Below, one piece after another: positions 1 through 7,633 of a stretch of 64,000 nt of DNA. The position numbers and the translations under genes are program-made. A model generated the notes under the pieces. The model had not been told where the DNA came from. It saw only the letters and a list, made by a program, of their open reading frames with translations, and made no database searches. Each line of letters opens with the position of its first letter. Within the stretch, counting starts at the first letter, position 1. This DNA comes from Streptomyces sp. NBC_01497 (GTDB lineage: Bacteria; Actinomycetota; Actinomycetes; Streptomycetales; Streptomycetaceae), in NCBI RefSeq assembly GCF_036250695.1, contig NZ_CP109427.1, forward strand, positions 4,898,001 to 4,962,000, read 5' to 3'.

Positions 1-155
1 GTGCCGGGCGGACGAGACGGATCGGGCGCTCGCCGGCTTCAGGGCAATGACCCGGGCCGGGGCCGGCCGCCCGGGACGCTCGGCCACGGGAGCGCTCTCC
101 GTCGGGCTCCCGACTCGGGGAGGTGTGTTAAACAGGGAGTAATCAAAGGGGCATT

Positions 156-1310
156 TTGCAACAGCTCAAGCTCGGAATCATGTCGCAGAGCCGCAAAGAG
201 AACGAGCATCGCCTGCCGATCCACCCAGCGCACTTCGAACGCATCGACGTGGATCTCCAGGCCGGCATCTATGTGCAGACCGGTTACGGAGAGCGCTTCG
301 GCGTCCCGGACAGTCAGCTCGCACCCTTGGTCGCAGGTTTCCGCTCACGTCAGGAGCTGATCGCGGAGTGTGATGTCATCCTGCTCGCCAAACCGATGCA
401 CGAGGACCTGGCGGAGCTGCGGGACGGGCAGGTGCTGTGGGGGTGGCCGCACTGCGTGCAGGACGAGAAGGTCACGCAGGCCGCCATCGACCGCAGGCTC
501 ACCGTGATCGCCTTCGAGGCGATGCACCACTGGACCCGGGGGGATTCGTTCAACCTGCACGTCTTCCACAAGAACAACGAGCTGGCCGGCTACTCGTCCG
601 TGCTGCACGCCATGCAGCTGATAGGGGCGACCGGTGACTACGGGAGCCGGCGGCGTGCGGTGGTGATCGGCTTCGGCGCCACCGCGCGAGGGGCGGTGAC
701 CGCACTCAAGGCACTGGGCGTTCACGACGTGGACGTGCTGACCGCGCGCGGTATCGCCGCCGTCAGCTCACCGATCCACGCAGCCCGGATCGTGCACTTC
801 GACCACGACGAGGCCGACGACACCCTCGACCCGCGGCGCAGCGTCGCGATCACCGAGGACGGACCGGAGCCGCTGGCCGCGTTCCTCGCCGGGCACGACA
901 TCATCGTCAACTGCGTGTTGCAGGACACCGCGGCGCCGCTGATGTTCCTCATAAACGAGGACATTCCGAAGCTCGCACCCGGCACCCTCGTCATCGACGT
1001 CTCCTGCGACGAAGGCATGGGATTCGCCTGGGCCCGGCCGACCACCTTCAACGACCCGATGTTCACCGTCGGCGACAATGTTCGCTACTACGGCGTGGAC
1101 CACAGCCCCTCCTACCTGTGGGACGCGGCCACCTGGGAGAACAGCGAGGCGCTGATCCCGTTTCTGCGGCCGGTACTCGAAGGACCGGACGGCTGGGACG
1201 GTGACCGCACGATCCGACGAGCGATCGAGATCCGCGGCGGTACGGTCCAGAACCCGGCGGTCCTGGCCTTTCAGCACCGCGCCGAGGAGTATCCGCACCA
1301 GTTGATCTGA
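156..1310 (+). CDS. Alanine dehydrogenase/PNT N-domain protein, N5-(carboxyethyl)ornithine synthase-like
   Basis: The 384-residue protein has the AlaDH/PNT two-domain layout. The N-terminal part (about 1-130) carries a charged SRKENEHRLP segment that resembles the substrate loop of alanine dehydrogenases. A Rossmann segment with VVIGFGATARGA (about 169-180) should bind NAD(P). Family members reduce or oxidise amino/keto acid pairs, and the N5-(carboxyethyl)ornithine synthase branch makes a secondary amine from pyruvate and ornithine. I cannot tell which substrate this one uses. The start is a TTG behind AAAGGGG at a 4-nt spacing; the in-frame ATG at 180 is the alternative. It has no obvious operon partner. 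Confidence 0.75.
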   Translation: MQQLKLGIMSQSRKENEHRLPIHPAHFERIDVDLQAGIYVQTGYGERFGVPDSQLAPLVAGFRSRQELIAECDVILLAKPMHEDLAELRDGQVLWGWPHCVQDEKVTQAAIDRRLTVIAFEAMHHWTRGDSFNLHVFHKNNELAGYSSVLHAMQLIGATGDYGSRRRAVVIGFGATARGAVTALKALGVHDVDVLTARGIAAVSSPIHAARIVHFDHDEADDTLDPRRSVAITEDGPEPLAAFLAGHDIIVNCVLQDTAAPLMFLINEDIPKLAPGTLVIDVSCDEGMGFAWARPTTFNDPMFTVGDNVRYYGVDHSPSYLWDAATWENSEALIPFLRPVLEGPDGWDGDRTIRRAIEIRGGTVQNPAVLAFQHRAEEYPHQLI

Positions 1311-1690
1311 GTCGGCGTCACCCGGTCGACCCGCGCCTCCGGATGCGGCGGTCGGCCGGGTTCCCACCGCACCGACCACTACGCCGAGGCCGCAACCATC
1401 TGCCTTCTACGAGGACGACCCCAGGAGCCGACGGCGCGGGGTCGTCCCGAGGACCGCGCCGCGCATCGCGCCGCCGCCCTTCACCGACTCCGACAGTGCG
1501 AGATGTTCGCGGCCTCGGGCATCTCCTGGTACGAGGGCGGAGAGCTCTTTCGCGACGAGCAACGTCCGGCCGGTGGCGCCCCGTAACGTCCACCGATCCC
1601 GTCGCCGGCCGGGCGCGTGAAGGAAGGCTGCCGTCGACCGGGGCCGTCAAAAGGCCCCGGACCATGTTCGGTCCGAGGCCTTTTGGCTGG
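1311..1690. other. Intergenic stretch, no recognised gene
   Basis: No family was recognised here. One + frame stays open for roughly 70 codons and ends at a TAA near 1585, but it has no credible start and no motif I know. It may be decayed coding sequence. The last 40 bases are the terminator hairpin of the reverse-strand tRNA. Confidence 0.4.
1649..1684 (-). terminator. Rho-independent terminator downstream of tRNA-Arg
   Basis: A hairpin has arms AAAAGGCCCCGGACC and CGGTCCGAGGCCTTTT around a short loop. It lies directly 3' of the tRNA on the reverse strand and carries A/T runs at both ends, so it could also act on the + strand. Confidence 0.85.
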
Positions 1691-1763
1691 TGCCCTCGGC
1701 AGGATTCGAACCTGCGACACCCGCTTTAGGAGAGCGGTGCTCTATCCCCTGAGCTACGAAGGC
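1691..1763 (-). tRNA. tRNA-Arg (anticodon CCT)
   Basis: The reverse strand folds as a full cloverleaf. The acceptor arm GCCTTCG pairs with CGAGGGC, with one G-U. The anticodon loop carries CCT (revcomp at 1728-1730) and the T-loop is GTTCGAATC. A CCA follows the discriminator A in the genome (1688-1690). It reads the AGG arginine codon, which is rare in high-GC genomes. Confidence 0.95.
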
Positions 1764-1967
1764 GCAGCTACAGGGTAGCGGATCTGGTGCCACGGAGACG
1801 CTCGGGTTCTCGGGTGCGGCTCCGGCCCGGCGAGCGCGGTAGTGGGTGCTCCGGTGGACGCGGGGTGTTGTCGGGCGGCGCTGGGGAGCATCGCGGGGGT
1901 GTCCGGCCAGGGGCAGGTGCTGGATCCCGGTCCAGTGGCGCAGTGGTGGGAGCGAGCGGGACGCGGT

Positions 1968-2092
1968 CCTTCGCCGATCTTGTCTTGGCGGGAGGACCCG
2001 TCCATGTGGTGAACGGAGTGGGGTCGGGCGCCGAGTACGTCGCCGTGCGGGACGGGCGGGTGTTCGCGGTGGGGCGGGGGACGAACGGGCCC
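1968..2092 (+). pseudogene. Amidohydrolase (YtcJ-like) N-terminal remnant
   Basis: One + frame encodes ADLVLAGGPVHVVNG followed by YVAVRDGRVFAVG. This is close to the conserved first beta-sandwich strands of YtcJ-type amidohydrolases (ADLVLTGG.V.T......AVAV.DGRI.AVG). No metal-binding HxH or barrel follows: the similarity stops within about 40 codons and runs into the 3' end of the convergent GH3 gene. I read it as a truncated fossil. The rest of 1764-2119 holds nothing I recognise. Confidence 0.5.
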
Positions 2093-2119
2093 GCTGCCCG
2101 GTCGCCGCTCCGGCCTCGC

Positions 2120-3313
2120 TCAGTTCGTGGTTCCCACCCCTGTCAGGCTCGCGCGCAGCGCGGCGATCCGTTGCGTGGCGGCGTCGAACGAGTCGCCCGA
2201 CAGCGTCCCGTCGGCCAATGCGTCGATCAGTCCGTCGGTCGCGGCCTGCCCCTGGCCGATGTCGCGTGCCGAGCACAACAGCAGGTCCATGCCCGCGCCC
2301 GCGGCGAGCACCGCCCGGTTCGCGGTGGTGTACGAACTGCTCAGCGCCTTCGCTTCCAGTGCGTCCGTCACCGTGACCCCGGTGAACCCCAGCCGTCCGC
2401 GCAGTTCCTGCTGGATGATCGTCGAGGAGAGGCCCGCCGGGTGCGTCGCGTCCAGCGCCGGGTAGACGGCCCACGACAGCATGACCAGTTTCACGTGCGC
2501 GTCGAGCGCCGCGCGGTACGGCGCCTCGTCCACATCGCGCAATTCGGAGAGCGACTGATCGAGCGTGACGGGGCCGAGGTCGGTGTTCGCGCTCGCCGAG
2601 GCCGCGCCGAGACCCGGGAAGTGCTTCGCCGTCGCCGCGACGCCCGTGCGCTGTTGCGCGGTGACGAAGGCGCCGCCGAGCGCGCCGACGTCGGCCGGGT
2701 CCGTACCGTACGACCGCTGATGGCTGTCCGAGAAGTCGCCGGGCTCGCGGTACACGTCAAGGACCGGGGCCAGGTTGAGGTTCATCCCCACGCCCGCGAG
2801 GTTCTGCCCGGCTCCGGTGCCCGCGTCGCGGGCCGCCGACCGCGGATCGGATGCCTCGCCGACCTGCTTCTCCGACAGCTCCGGGGCCCCGGGCAGGCGG
2901 CGCACCTGGCCGCCTTCCTGGTCGGTCATCAGGAGGAGCGGAGCCTTCACCGGGCTGCTCTCGTTGGCCTCGACCAACTGGGCAACGACGGCGGCGATCT
3001 GGCTCGTGCCGGTGATGTTCTCGCCGAAGAAGATCACCCCCGCTGCCTCACCGCTCCGGATCGCGGTCAGCAGGCTGTCCGGCGGGGTCAGCCCGGGGTA
3101 CGAGTAGATGATCCGCTGTCCCGCGCGCTGACGTGGGGTGAGCTGCGCGATCGGGTCGGGCAGTGGGAGGCGTCCGTCGCCGGGCAGGCCACGGCGCCGG
3201 GCGGAGGCGGCCCGTGCCGGAACGGCGCCGATCGCCATCGAGGCGACGACGGCGCCCGCGGCGGCGAGTACGGTACGGCGGCTGGCGGGGTTGTCGCTGT
3301 GCGGAGTGTCCAT
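2120..3313 (-). CDS. Exported glycoside hydrolase family 3 protein (NagZ-like)
   Basis: A 397-residue protein with a twin-arginine-type signal (SRRTVLAAAGA, residues 11-21, cleavage near ARA-A) and one GH3 N-terminal barrel. It shows DQEGG (131-135), KHFPG (230-234) and TVTDALEAKAL, where D317 aligns with the GH3 nucleophile. GH3 enzymes of this size cleave beta-N-acetylglucosaminides such as peptidoglycan fragments. The NagZ loop (GHGDTxxDSH) that supplies the His/Asp general acid dyad is replaced here by GLGAASASANTD, so substrate and mechanism are uncertain. The ATG at 3313 was chosen for its GAGGA ribosome site and because the signal peptide begins right after it. Confidence 0.85.
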   Translation of the reverse strand: MDTPHSDNPASRRTVLAAAGAVVASMAIGAVPARAASARRRGLPGDGRLPLPDPIAQLTPRQRAGQRIIYSYPGLTPPDSLLTAIRSGEAAGVIFFGENITGTSQIAAVVAQLVEANESSPVKAPLLLMTDQEGGQVRRLPGAPELSEKQVGEASDPRSAARDAGTGAGQNLAGVGMNLNLAPVLDVYREPGDFSDSHQRSYGTDPADVGALGGAFVTAQQRTGVAATAKHFPGLGAASASANTDLGPVTLDQSLSELRDVDEAPYRAALDAHVKLVMLSWAVYPALDATHPAGLSSTIIQQELRGRLGFTGVTVTDALEAKALSSSYTTANRAVLAAGAGMDLLLCSARDIGQGQAATDGLIDALADGTLSGDSFDAATQRIAALRASLTGVGTTN

Positions 3314-3735
3314 GGTGGGGTCCTCTTCGCCGGTGGGGGCTGAGCGAGCTAAGGAGCATGGCGCCAGGCCAGGGTGAAGGATTCCTTCAAGCGGCCACAA
3401 GAGTCGTGAAAGTTGTTTTCTGCGGAGGGATCGTCGGTCACGGTCTGTCGTGTGCCATATACGAATGGTGACATGCGCCACTGACAATGGGCGCGTCTGC
3501 GGGTTCCGCGCGGTCACACCCGGGCCCGTGACCCAGGACGAGCCCTCATCACGCACCGGCCGCGCGGCTGGTCAGCGGCTCGGCCCCGCAGCTGCTCGGC
3601 CATTCGGCCCGGCCGGCCGTTCGGCCCGGCCGGTGCGTCGCCGGCCGAGCGGATCGGCCGGCGCGTCCGCTGCGAGTGGATCGGCCGGCGCGTCCGGCGC
3701 GAGTGGATCGGCGGGTATATCGGGCGGTCGGCGGA
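3314..3735. other. Intergenic region with tandem repeats
   Basis: This 422-bp gap lies between the GH3 start and the 3' end of the GNAT gene. It should hold the GH3 promoter, although I cannot place -10/-35 boxes. Its left-hand part (about 3600-3730) is low-complexity GGCC/CGGCC DNA containing the 27-bp repeats annotated separately. Confidence 0.5.
3647..3727. repeat. Three 27-bp tandem repeats
   Basis: Units begin at 3647, 3674 and 3701, each opening GAG(C/T)GGATCGGC. The first two differ at three positions; the third diverges in its second half. The period is a multiple of three, and one + frame reads an S/G/A-rich nonapeptide, but no gene with a plausible start spans it. Confidence 0.8.
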
Positions 3736-4311
3736 TCAGCCGGCATCCGGTCGGCCGCGTCGCAACTCGTGCGCGAGTGCCGCGTAGACGTACTCGCTGC
3801 CCCAGCGCTCGCCGTCCAGATCGTTGTCGACGAGATGCGCCTCCCGGCGCATGCCGAGTCTTTCGCAGAGCCGGGACGACGCGGTGTTCTCCACGTCGAG
3901 CCGGGCGAAGAGGCGGTGCGTTCCCAGCGTGTCGAACGCCAGGGCCGCGAGCGCACGTGCCGCCTCCGTCGCGTACCCCTGATTGCCGTAGTCGGGATGG
4001 AAGGCCCACCCGATCTCGGTCTGCCGCGCGTGCGCGCTCGCGCATTTCAGCACGGTCTCGCCGATCACTCGGGGCTCGCCGGCTCGTGTCACGGCCAGCA
4101 GCAGCCGGTCGTCGTCGGTCCGCCAGTCCGGCGGGGCCGATGAGCCGGCGATGACCGCCGCACACTCCTCGCGGGTGCGCGGCGGACGGTAGAGATAGCG
4201 GGCGACTCCGGAAAGGCCCTGGTAGGCGTGCATGTCCTCGACGTCGTCCAGCGTGAACGGCCGCAGCACGAGCCGTTCGGTGACCAGGGGCAGGGCATCG
4301 GTGAGAACCAC
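3736..4311 (-). CDS. GNAT N-acetyltransferase, RimJ/RimL type
   Basis: About 191 residues with the RimJ/RimL signature: TERLVLRPFTLDD near the N-terminus, EIGWAFHPDYGNQGYATEA (acetyl-CoA loop) in the middle and LFARLDVENTASSRLCERLG toward the C-terminus. Proteins of this group acetylate N-terminal or small-molecule amines using acetyl-CoA; the substrate is unknown here. The GTG at 4311 was chosen because the fold starts immediately after it. An upstream ATG at 4407 would add an unlikely leader that reaches the regulatory DNA of the divergent marR gene. Confidence 0.8.
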   Translation of the reverse strand: MVLTDALPLVTERLVLRPFTLDDVEDMHAYQGLSGVARYLYRPPRTREECAAVIAGSSAPPDWRTDDDRLLLAVTRAGEPRVIGETVLKCASAHARQTEIGWAFHPDYGNQGYATEAARALAALAFDTLGTHRLFARLDVENTASSRLCERLGMRREAHLVDNDLDGERWGSEYVYAALAHELRRGRPDAG

Positions 4312-4431
4312 TCGTCGGACCCTAGCCCCTGCCGGGTCCCCTGCGCTCCCGGTTTTCCCCAGGCGTTGGGGATGCGATCGAGGAGTCGAGCAGGTAGTTA
4401 CGACCACTTGATAAGTCTATTGTTACTAAAT

Positions 4432-4887
4432 ATGGAAGAAGGGATCGCGGCGCCGAACGGCGAGGATGCCGCACAGGCGGGAGCCGCTCTGCGGCTCGCC
4501 GTCGCACGCATCGCCCGGCGCCTCAGGCAGACCCACGCCGTCGGTGACGTGACGCCGTCGGGAGGGTCCGTGCTGGCCAGGCTGAGCAGGGACGGCGCGG
4601 ACTCGCCGGGATCACTCGCCGAGCTGGAGCGCGTACGCCCGCAGGCGATGGCCGCCACGCTCGCCTCGCTGGAGGAGCGTGGCCTCGTCCGGCGGACCCA
4701 GGACGCGGCCGACGGCAGACGGTCGGTCATGACCGTCACGGACGAAGGACGGAAGGTGCTGATGGACCGGCGATCCGAGTCGGTGCAGCGCATGACCGAC
4801 GTACTCGACCAGGAGTTCACGCCCGAGGAGCGGAGCATGCTCGTCGCCGTGCTTCCTCTGCTCGACCGGCTGGCGGAGCGACTGTGA
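4432..4887 (+). CDS. MarR family transcriptional regulator
   Basis: A 151-residue winged-helix regulator. It has the MarR recognition region LAELERVRPQAMAATLASLEERGLVRR and the wing DAADGRRSVMTVTDEG. It probably represses the MFS gene that overlaps its stop codon. The DNA just before the ATG is unusually AT-rich and holds no clear ribosome site, so the message may be leaderless or start at an in-frame TTG a few codons upstream. Confidence 0.85.
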   Translation: MEEGIAAPNGEDAAQAGAALRLAVARIARRLRQTHAVGDVTPSGGSVLARLSRDGADSPGSLAELERVRPQAMAATLASLEERGLVRRTQDAADGRRSVMTVTDEGRKVLMDRRSESVQRMTDVLDQEFTPEERSMLVAVLPLLDRLAERL

Positions 4888-6794
4888 GCGGCGGCAGTGG
4901 TGCCCGCGGCGCGGGTGGCTCGGGTTCGGGTGGTTCGGGGTCGGGTGGGGCCGACGCGTCCGGTGGTTCCAGTGGGGCCAACGCTTCCGCTGGTTCTGGC
5001 GGTTCTGGCGGTTCTGGCGGTTCCGGTGCTTCCGGTGGTTCCGGTAACTCCGGTGGTTCCGGCGGTCCGGGGAAGGGTGCCCCGCGCCTCACGCGCGCCG
5101 AGCGCATGGGCAGGACCCCGGTCCCCTCCAACTACAAGTGGATCGCCCTCTCCAACACCACACTGGGCGTGCTGATCGCCACGATGGACGCCTCCATCGT
5201 GATCATCTCCCTGCCCGCCATCTTCCGGGGCATCGGCCTCGATCCGCTGGCTCCCGGCAACATCGGCTACCTGCTGTGGATGATCCTGGGCTATCTCCTG
5301 GTCTCGGCCGTCCTCGTGGTGGTCCTTGGCCGCCTCGGGGACATGTTCGGCCGCGTCAAGATCTACAACCTCGGGTTCATGATCTTCGCCTTCGCGTCGA
5401 TCGCGCTCTCGCTCGACCCTCTGAAGGGCGGCGGGGGAGCGCTGTGGCTGATCCTGTGGAGAATCGTCCAGGCCTTCGGCGGCTCGATGCTGACCGCCAA
5501 CTCGGCCGCGATCCTCACCGACGCGTTCCCCTCGCGGCAGCGCGGCATGGCACTCGGCATCAACCAGATCACCGCGCTGGCCGGGCAGTTCCTGGGCCTC
5601 CTCGCGGGTGGTCTGCTGGCGGTCATCGATTGGCGCGCCGTGTTCTGGGTCAGCGTGCCGATCAGCGTGACCGGCACGATCTGGTCGTACCTGAGCCTGC
5701 GCGAGACTTCTTCGGGCAGGCGCGGCCGCATCGACTGGTGGGGCAATCTCACGTTCGCCGGCGGTGCCGGAATCCTCCTGGCCGGCATCACGTACGGGAT
5801 CCAGCCGTACGGCGGTGACGCCACCGGTTGGGGAAACCCGATGGTGCTCGGCGGTCTGTTCGGCGGCGTCTTCCTGCTCGCGCTGTTCTGCTTCATCGAG
5901 ACGCGGGTGAAGGAGCCGATGTTCCAGCTCGCGCTCTTCAAGGTGCGCGCGTTCGCGGCGGGAAACCTCGCCGCGCTGCTGACCGCGATCGCGCGCGGTG
6001 GCCTGCAGTTCATGCTGATCATCTGGCTGCAGGGGATCTGGCTTCCCCTGCACGGCTACGACTTCGAGGACACGCCTCTCTGGGCCGGCATCTTCATGCT
6101 GCCGCTCACCTGCGGATTCCTCGTCGCCGGACCGGTATCGGGCTACCTGTCCGACCGGTTCGGAGCGCGGCTGTTCTCCACGACCGGCCTGGTCCTCGTG
6201 GCGGCGTCGTTCCTCGGCCTGCTCATGCTGCCGGTGGACTTCACCTACTACGCCTTCGCGTTGCTGCTGCTGCTCAACGGCCTGGGACAGGGCATGTTCT
6301 CGTCCCCCAACACGTCGTCGATCATGGGCAGCGTGCCGGCCGAGTACCGGGGTGTCGCCTCCGGGATGCGATCCACGTTCCAGAACTCCGGCACGGCCCT
6401 GTCCATCGGCGTGTTCTTCTCGCTGATGGTCTCGGGCCTCGCGGCGAAGCTGCCGACGACGCTCAGTGCGGGGCTCCAGGGCCAGGGGGTACCGGCGGGC
6501 ACGGCCCATCAGGTGGCCTCGCTGCCGCCGGTCAGCACGCTGTTCGCGACCTTCCTCGGCAACAACCCCATCCAGCACCTGCTCGCGCCGAGCGGCGCGC
6601 TGGACCGGGTGACCGCCGCTCAGCGGCACACCCTCACCGGGCACAGCTTCTTCCCGCGACTGGTCTCGGGCCCCTTCCACCACGGGCTCGCGATCGTCTT
6701 CAGCGTGGCCGCGGGCATGGCACTCGTCTCCGCGGTCGCTTCGGTGCTGCGCGGCCGCCACCAGCGCGACGACGAGCAGTCCCCCTCCAAGTAG
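4884..6794 (+). CDS. MFS multidrug transporter (DHA2-like) with Gly/Ser repeat N-terminus
   Basis: A 636-residue, about 14-TM transporter. MFS motif A appears as GRLGDMFGRVK, and the first helix carries the drug:H+ antiporter pattern MDASIVIISLPAI. It starts at a GTG overlapping the marR stop by 4 nt, which implies translational coupling. The first ~70 residues are almost entirely Gly, Ser and Ala in GGS-type repeats encoded by a short tandem DNA repeat, and the helices begin only after KWIALSN (about 84). An internal ATG at codon 75 would omit the repeats. Likely role: efflux of a toxic compound sensed by the MarR protein. Confidence 0.85.
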   Translation: MSGGSGARGAGGSGSGGSGSGGADASGGSSGANASAGSGGSGGSGGSGASGGSGNSGGSGGPGKGAPRLTRAERMGRTPVPSNYKWIALSNTTLGVLIATMDASIVIISLPAIFRGIGLDPLAPGNIGYLLWMILGYLLVSAVLVVVLGRLGDMFGRVKIYNLGFMIFAFASIALSLDPLKGGGGALWLILWRIVQAFGGSMLTANSAAILTDAFPSRQRGMALGINQITALAGQFLGLLAGGLLAVIDWRAVFWVSVPISVTGTIWSYLSLRETSSGRRGRIDWWGNLTFAGGAGILLAGITYGIQPYGGDATGWGNPMVLGGLFGGVFLLALFCFIETRVKEPMFQLALFKVRAFAAGNLAALLTAIARGGLQFMLIIWLQGIWLPLHGYDFEDTPLWAGIFMLPLTCGFLVAGPVSGYLSDRFGARLFSTTGLVLVAASFLGLLMLPVDFTYYAFALLLLLNGLGQGMFSSPNTSSIMGSVPAEYRGVASGMRSTFQNSGTALSIGVFFSLMVSGLAAKLPTTLSAGLQGQGVPAGTAHQVASLPPVSTLFATFLGNNPIQHLLAPSGALDRVTAAQRHTLTGHSFFPRLVSGPFHHGLAIVFSVAAGMALVSAVASVLRGRHQRDDEQSPSK

Positions 6795-6814
6795 AAAGAG
6801 AAAGGAAAGCCGGC

Positions 6815-7399
6815 ATGCCGAAAAGCGCCCTCCTCGTGATGGACGTACAGCAGGACATCGTGCGGCGGTTCGCCGATGACGGCGAGTACCTGCCGCGCCT
6901 GCGCAAGGCCGTGGAAGCGGCGCGTGCGGCGAAGATCCCCGTGATCTACGTCGTCGTCGGGTTCCGCGCGGGGCACCCCGAGATCAGCCCGCGCAACAAG
7001 TCCTTCGGTCAGATCGCGGCCAACGCGGCCGCGGGCGGCACGCGCGGGTTCACCGAGGGAGATCCCGGCGCCCGGATCCACCCGGACCTCGCGCCCGGGG
7101 ACGGCGAGGTCGTCGTCGTCAAGAAGCGGATCAGCGCGTTCGCGGGCAGCGACCTCGACATGGTGCTGCGGGCCCAGGGAATCGACTCCCTCGTCCTGAG
7201 CGGCATCTCCACCAGCGGCGTCGTGCTCTCCACACTCCGGCAGGCCGCCGACTACGACTTCGGCCTGACCGTGCTGGAGGACGGGTGCCTGGACAACGAT
7301 CCCGAGGTGCACCAGGTGCTGACCGGCAAGATCTTCCCCCGCCAGGCGGACGTCGTGTCTGTGGACGACTGGGTTACTTCGCTGGCCGGGAACAGGTAA
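6815..7399 (+). CDS. Isochorismatase-like (cysteine hydrolase fold) protein lacking the catalytic Cys
   Basis: A 194-residue protein with the isochorismatase-like fold. The acid is visible at D10 (VMDVQ) and the lysine at K103/K104 (VVKKRISAF). In true cysteine hydrolases the motif G-x-x-T-x-x-C follows; here it reads GISTSGVV, with Val136 where Cys is expected, so amidase chemistry of the usual kind is unlikely. It sits 20 nt behind the MFS gene and has its own GAAAGGAAAG ribosome site, forming the third gene of the MarR operon. It may modify or bind the compound that the transporter exports. Confidence 0.8.
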   Translation: MPKSALLVMDVQQDIVRRFADDGEYLPRLRKAVEAARAAKIPVIYVVVGFRAGHPEISPRNKSFGQIAANAAAGGTRGFTEGDPGARIHPDLAPGDGEVVVVKKRISAFAGSDLDMVLRAQGIDSLVLSGISTSGVVLSTLRQAADYDFGLTVLEDGCLDNDPEVHQVLTGKIFPRQADVVSVDDWVTSLAGNR

Positions 7400-7419
7400 C
7401 GGGCCTCTTCGGAAGGCCG

Positions 7420-7453
7420 CGGCCCGGGGCGTCCGTCGTCGCCGGGCCCGTTC
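7420..7453 (+). terminator. Possible terminator after the MarR-MFS operon
   Basis: GGCCCGG (7421-7427) and CCGGGCC (7442-7448) form an inverted repeat, followed by GTTCTT. It is placed correctly between convergent genes, but the loop is long, so support is moderate. Confidence 0.4.
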
Positions 7454-7633
7454 TTGTCCGCCTGGTCTCTACGGCGTGCATGGCGGCTCCTGCGTCTACG
7501 GCGGCTCCGGCCGGCGCGGCGCGTGTGCGCGCTTTCCGTGCGCGCGGCTGCGGCGGTCTTCCACTTACGGGCGACCGTTGGGCCCGTACGCGGGGGCGAA
7601 TCGGCTCCGCTGCGGGCGGGCCGCAGCCGGTCC

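Noticed and set aside
1343..1729. A + frame overlapping the reverse-strand tRNA-Arg
   Set aside because: The frame runs through the tRNA and its terminator, is Arg-rich and has no ribosome site or known motif.
4398..6761. A 787-codon reverse frame opposite the MarR-MFS genes
   Set aside because: It encodes only charged low-complexity sequence and lies antisense to a clear 14-TM transporter.
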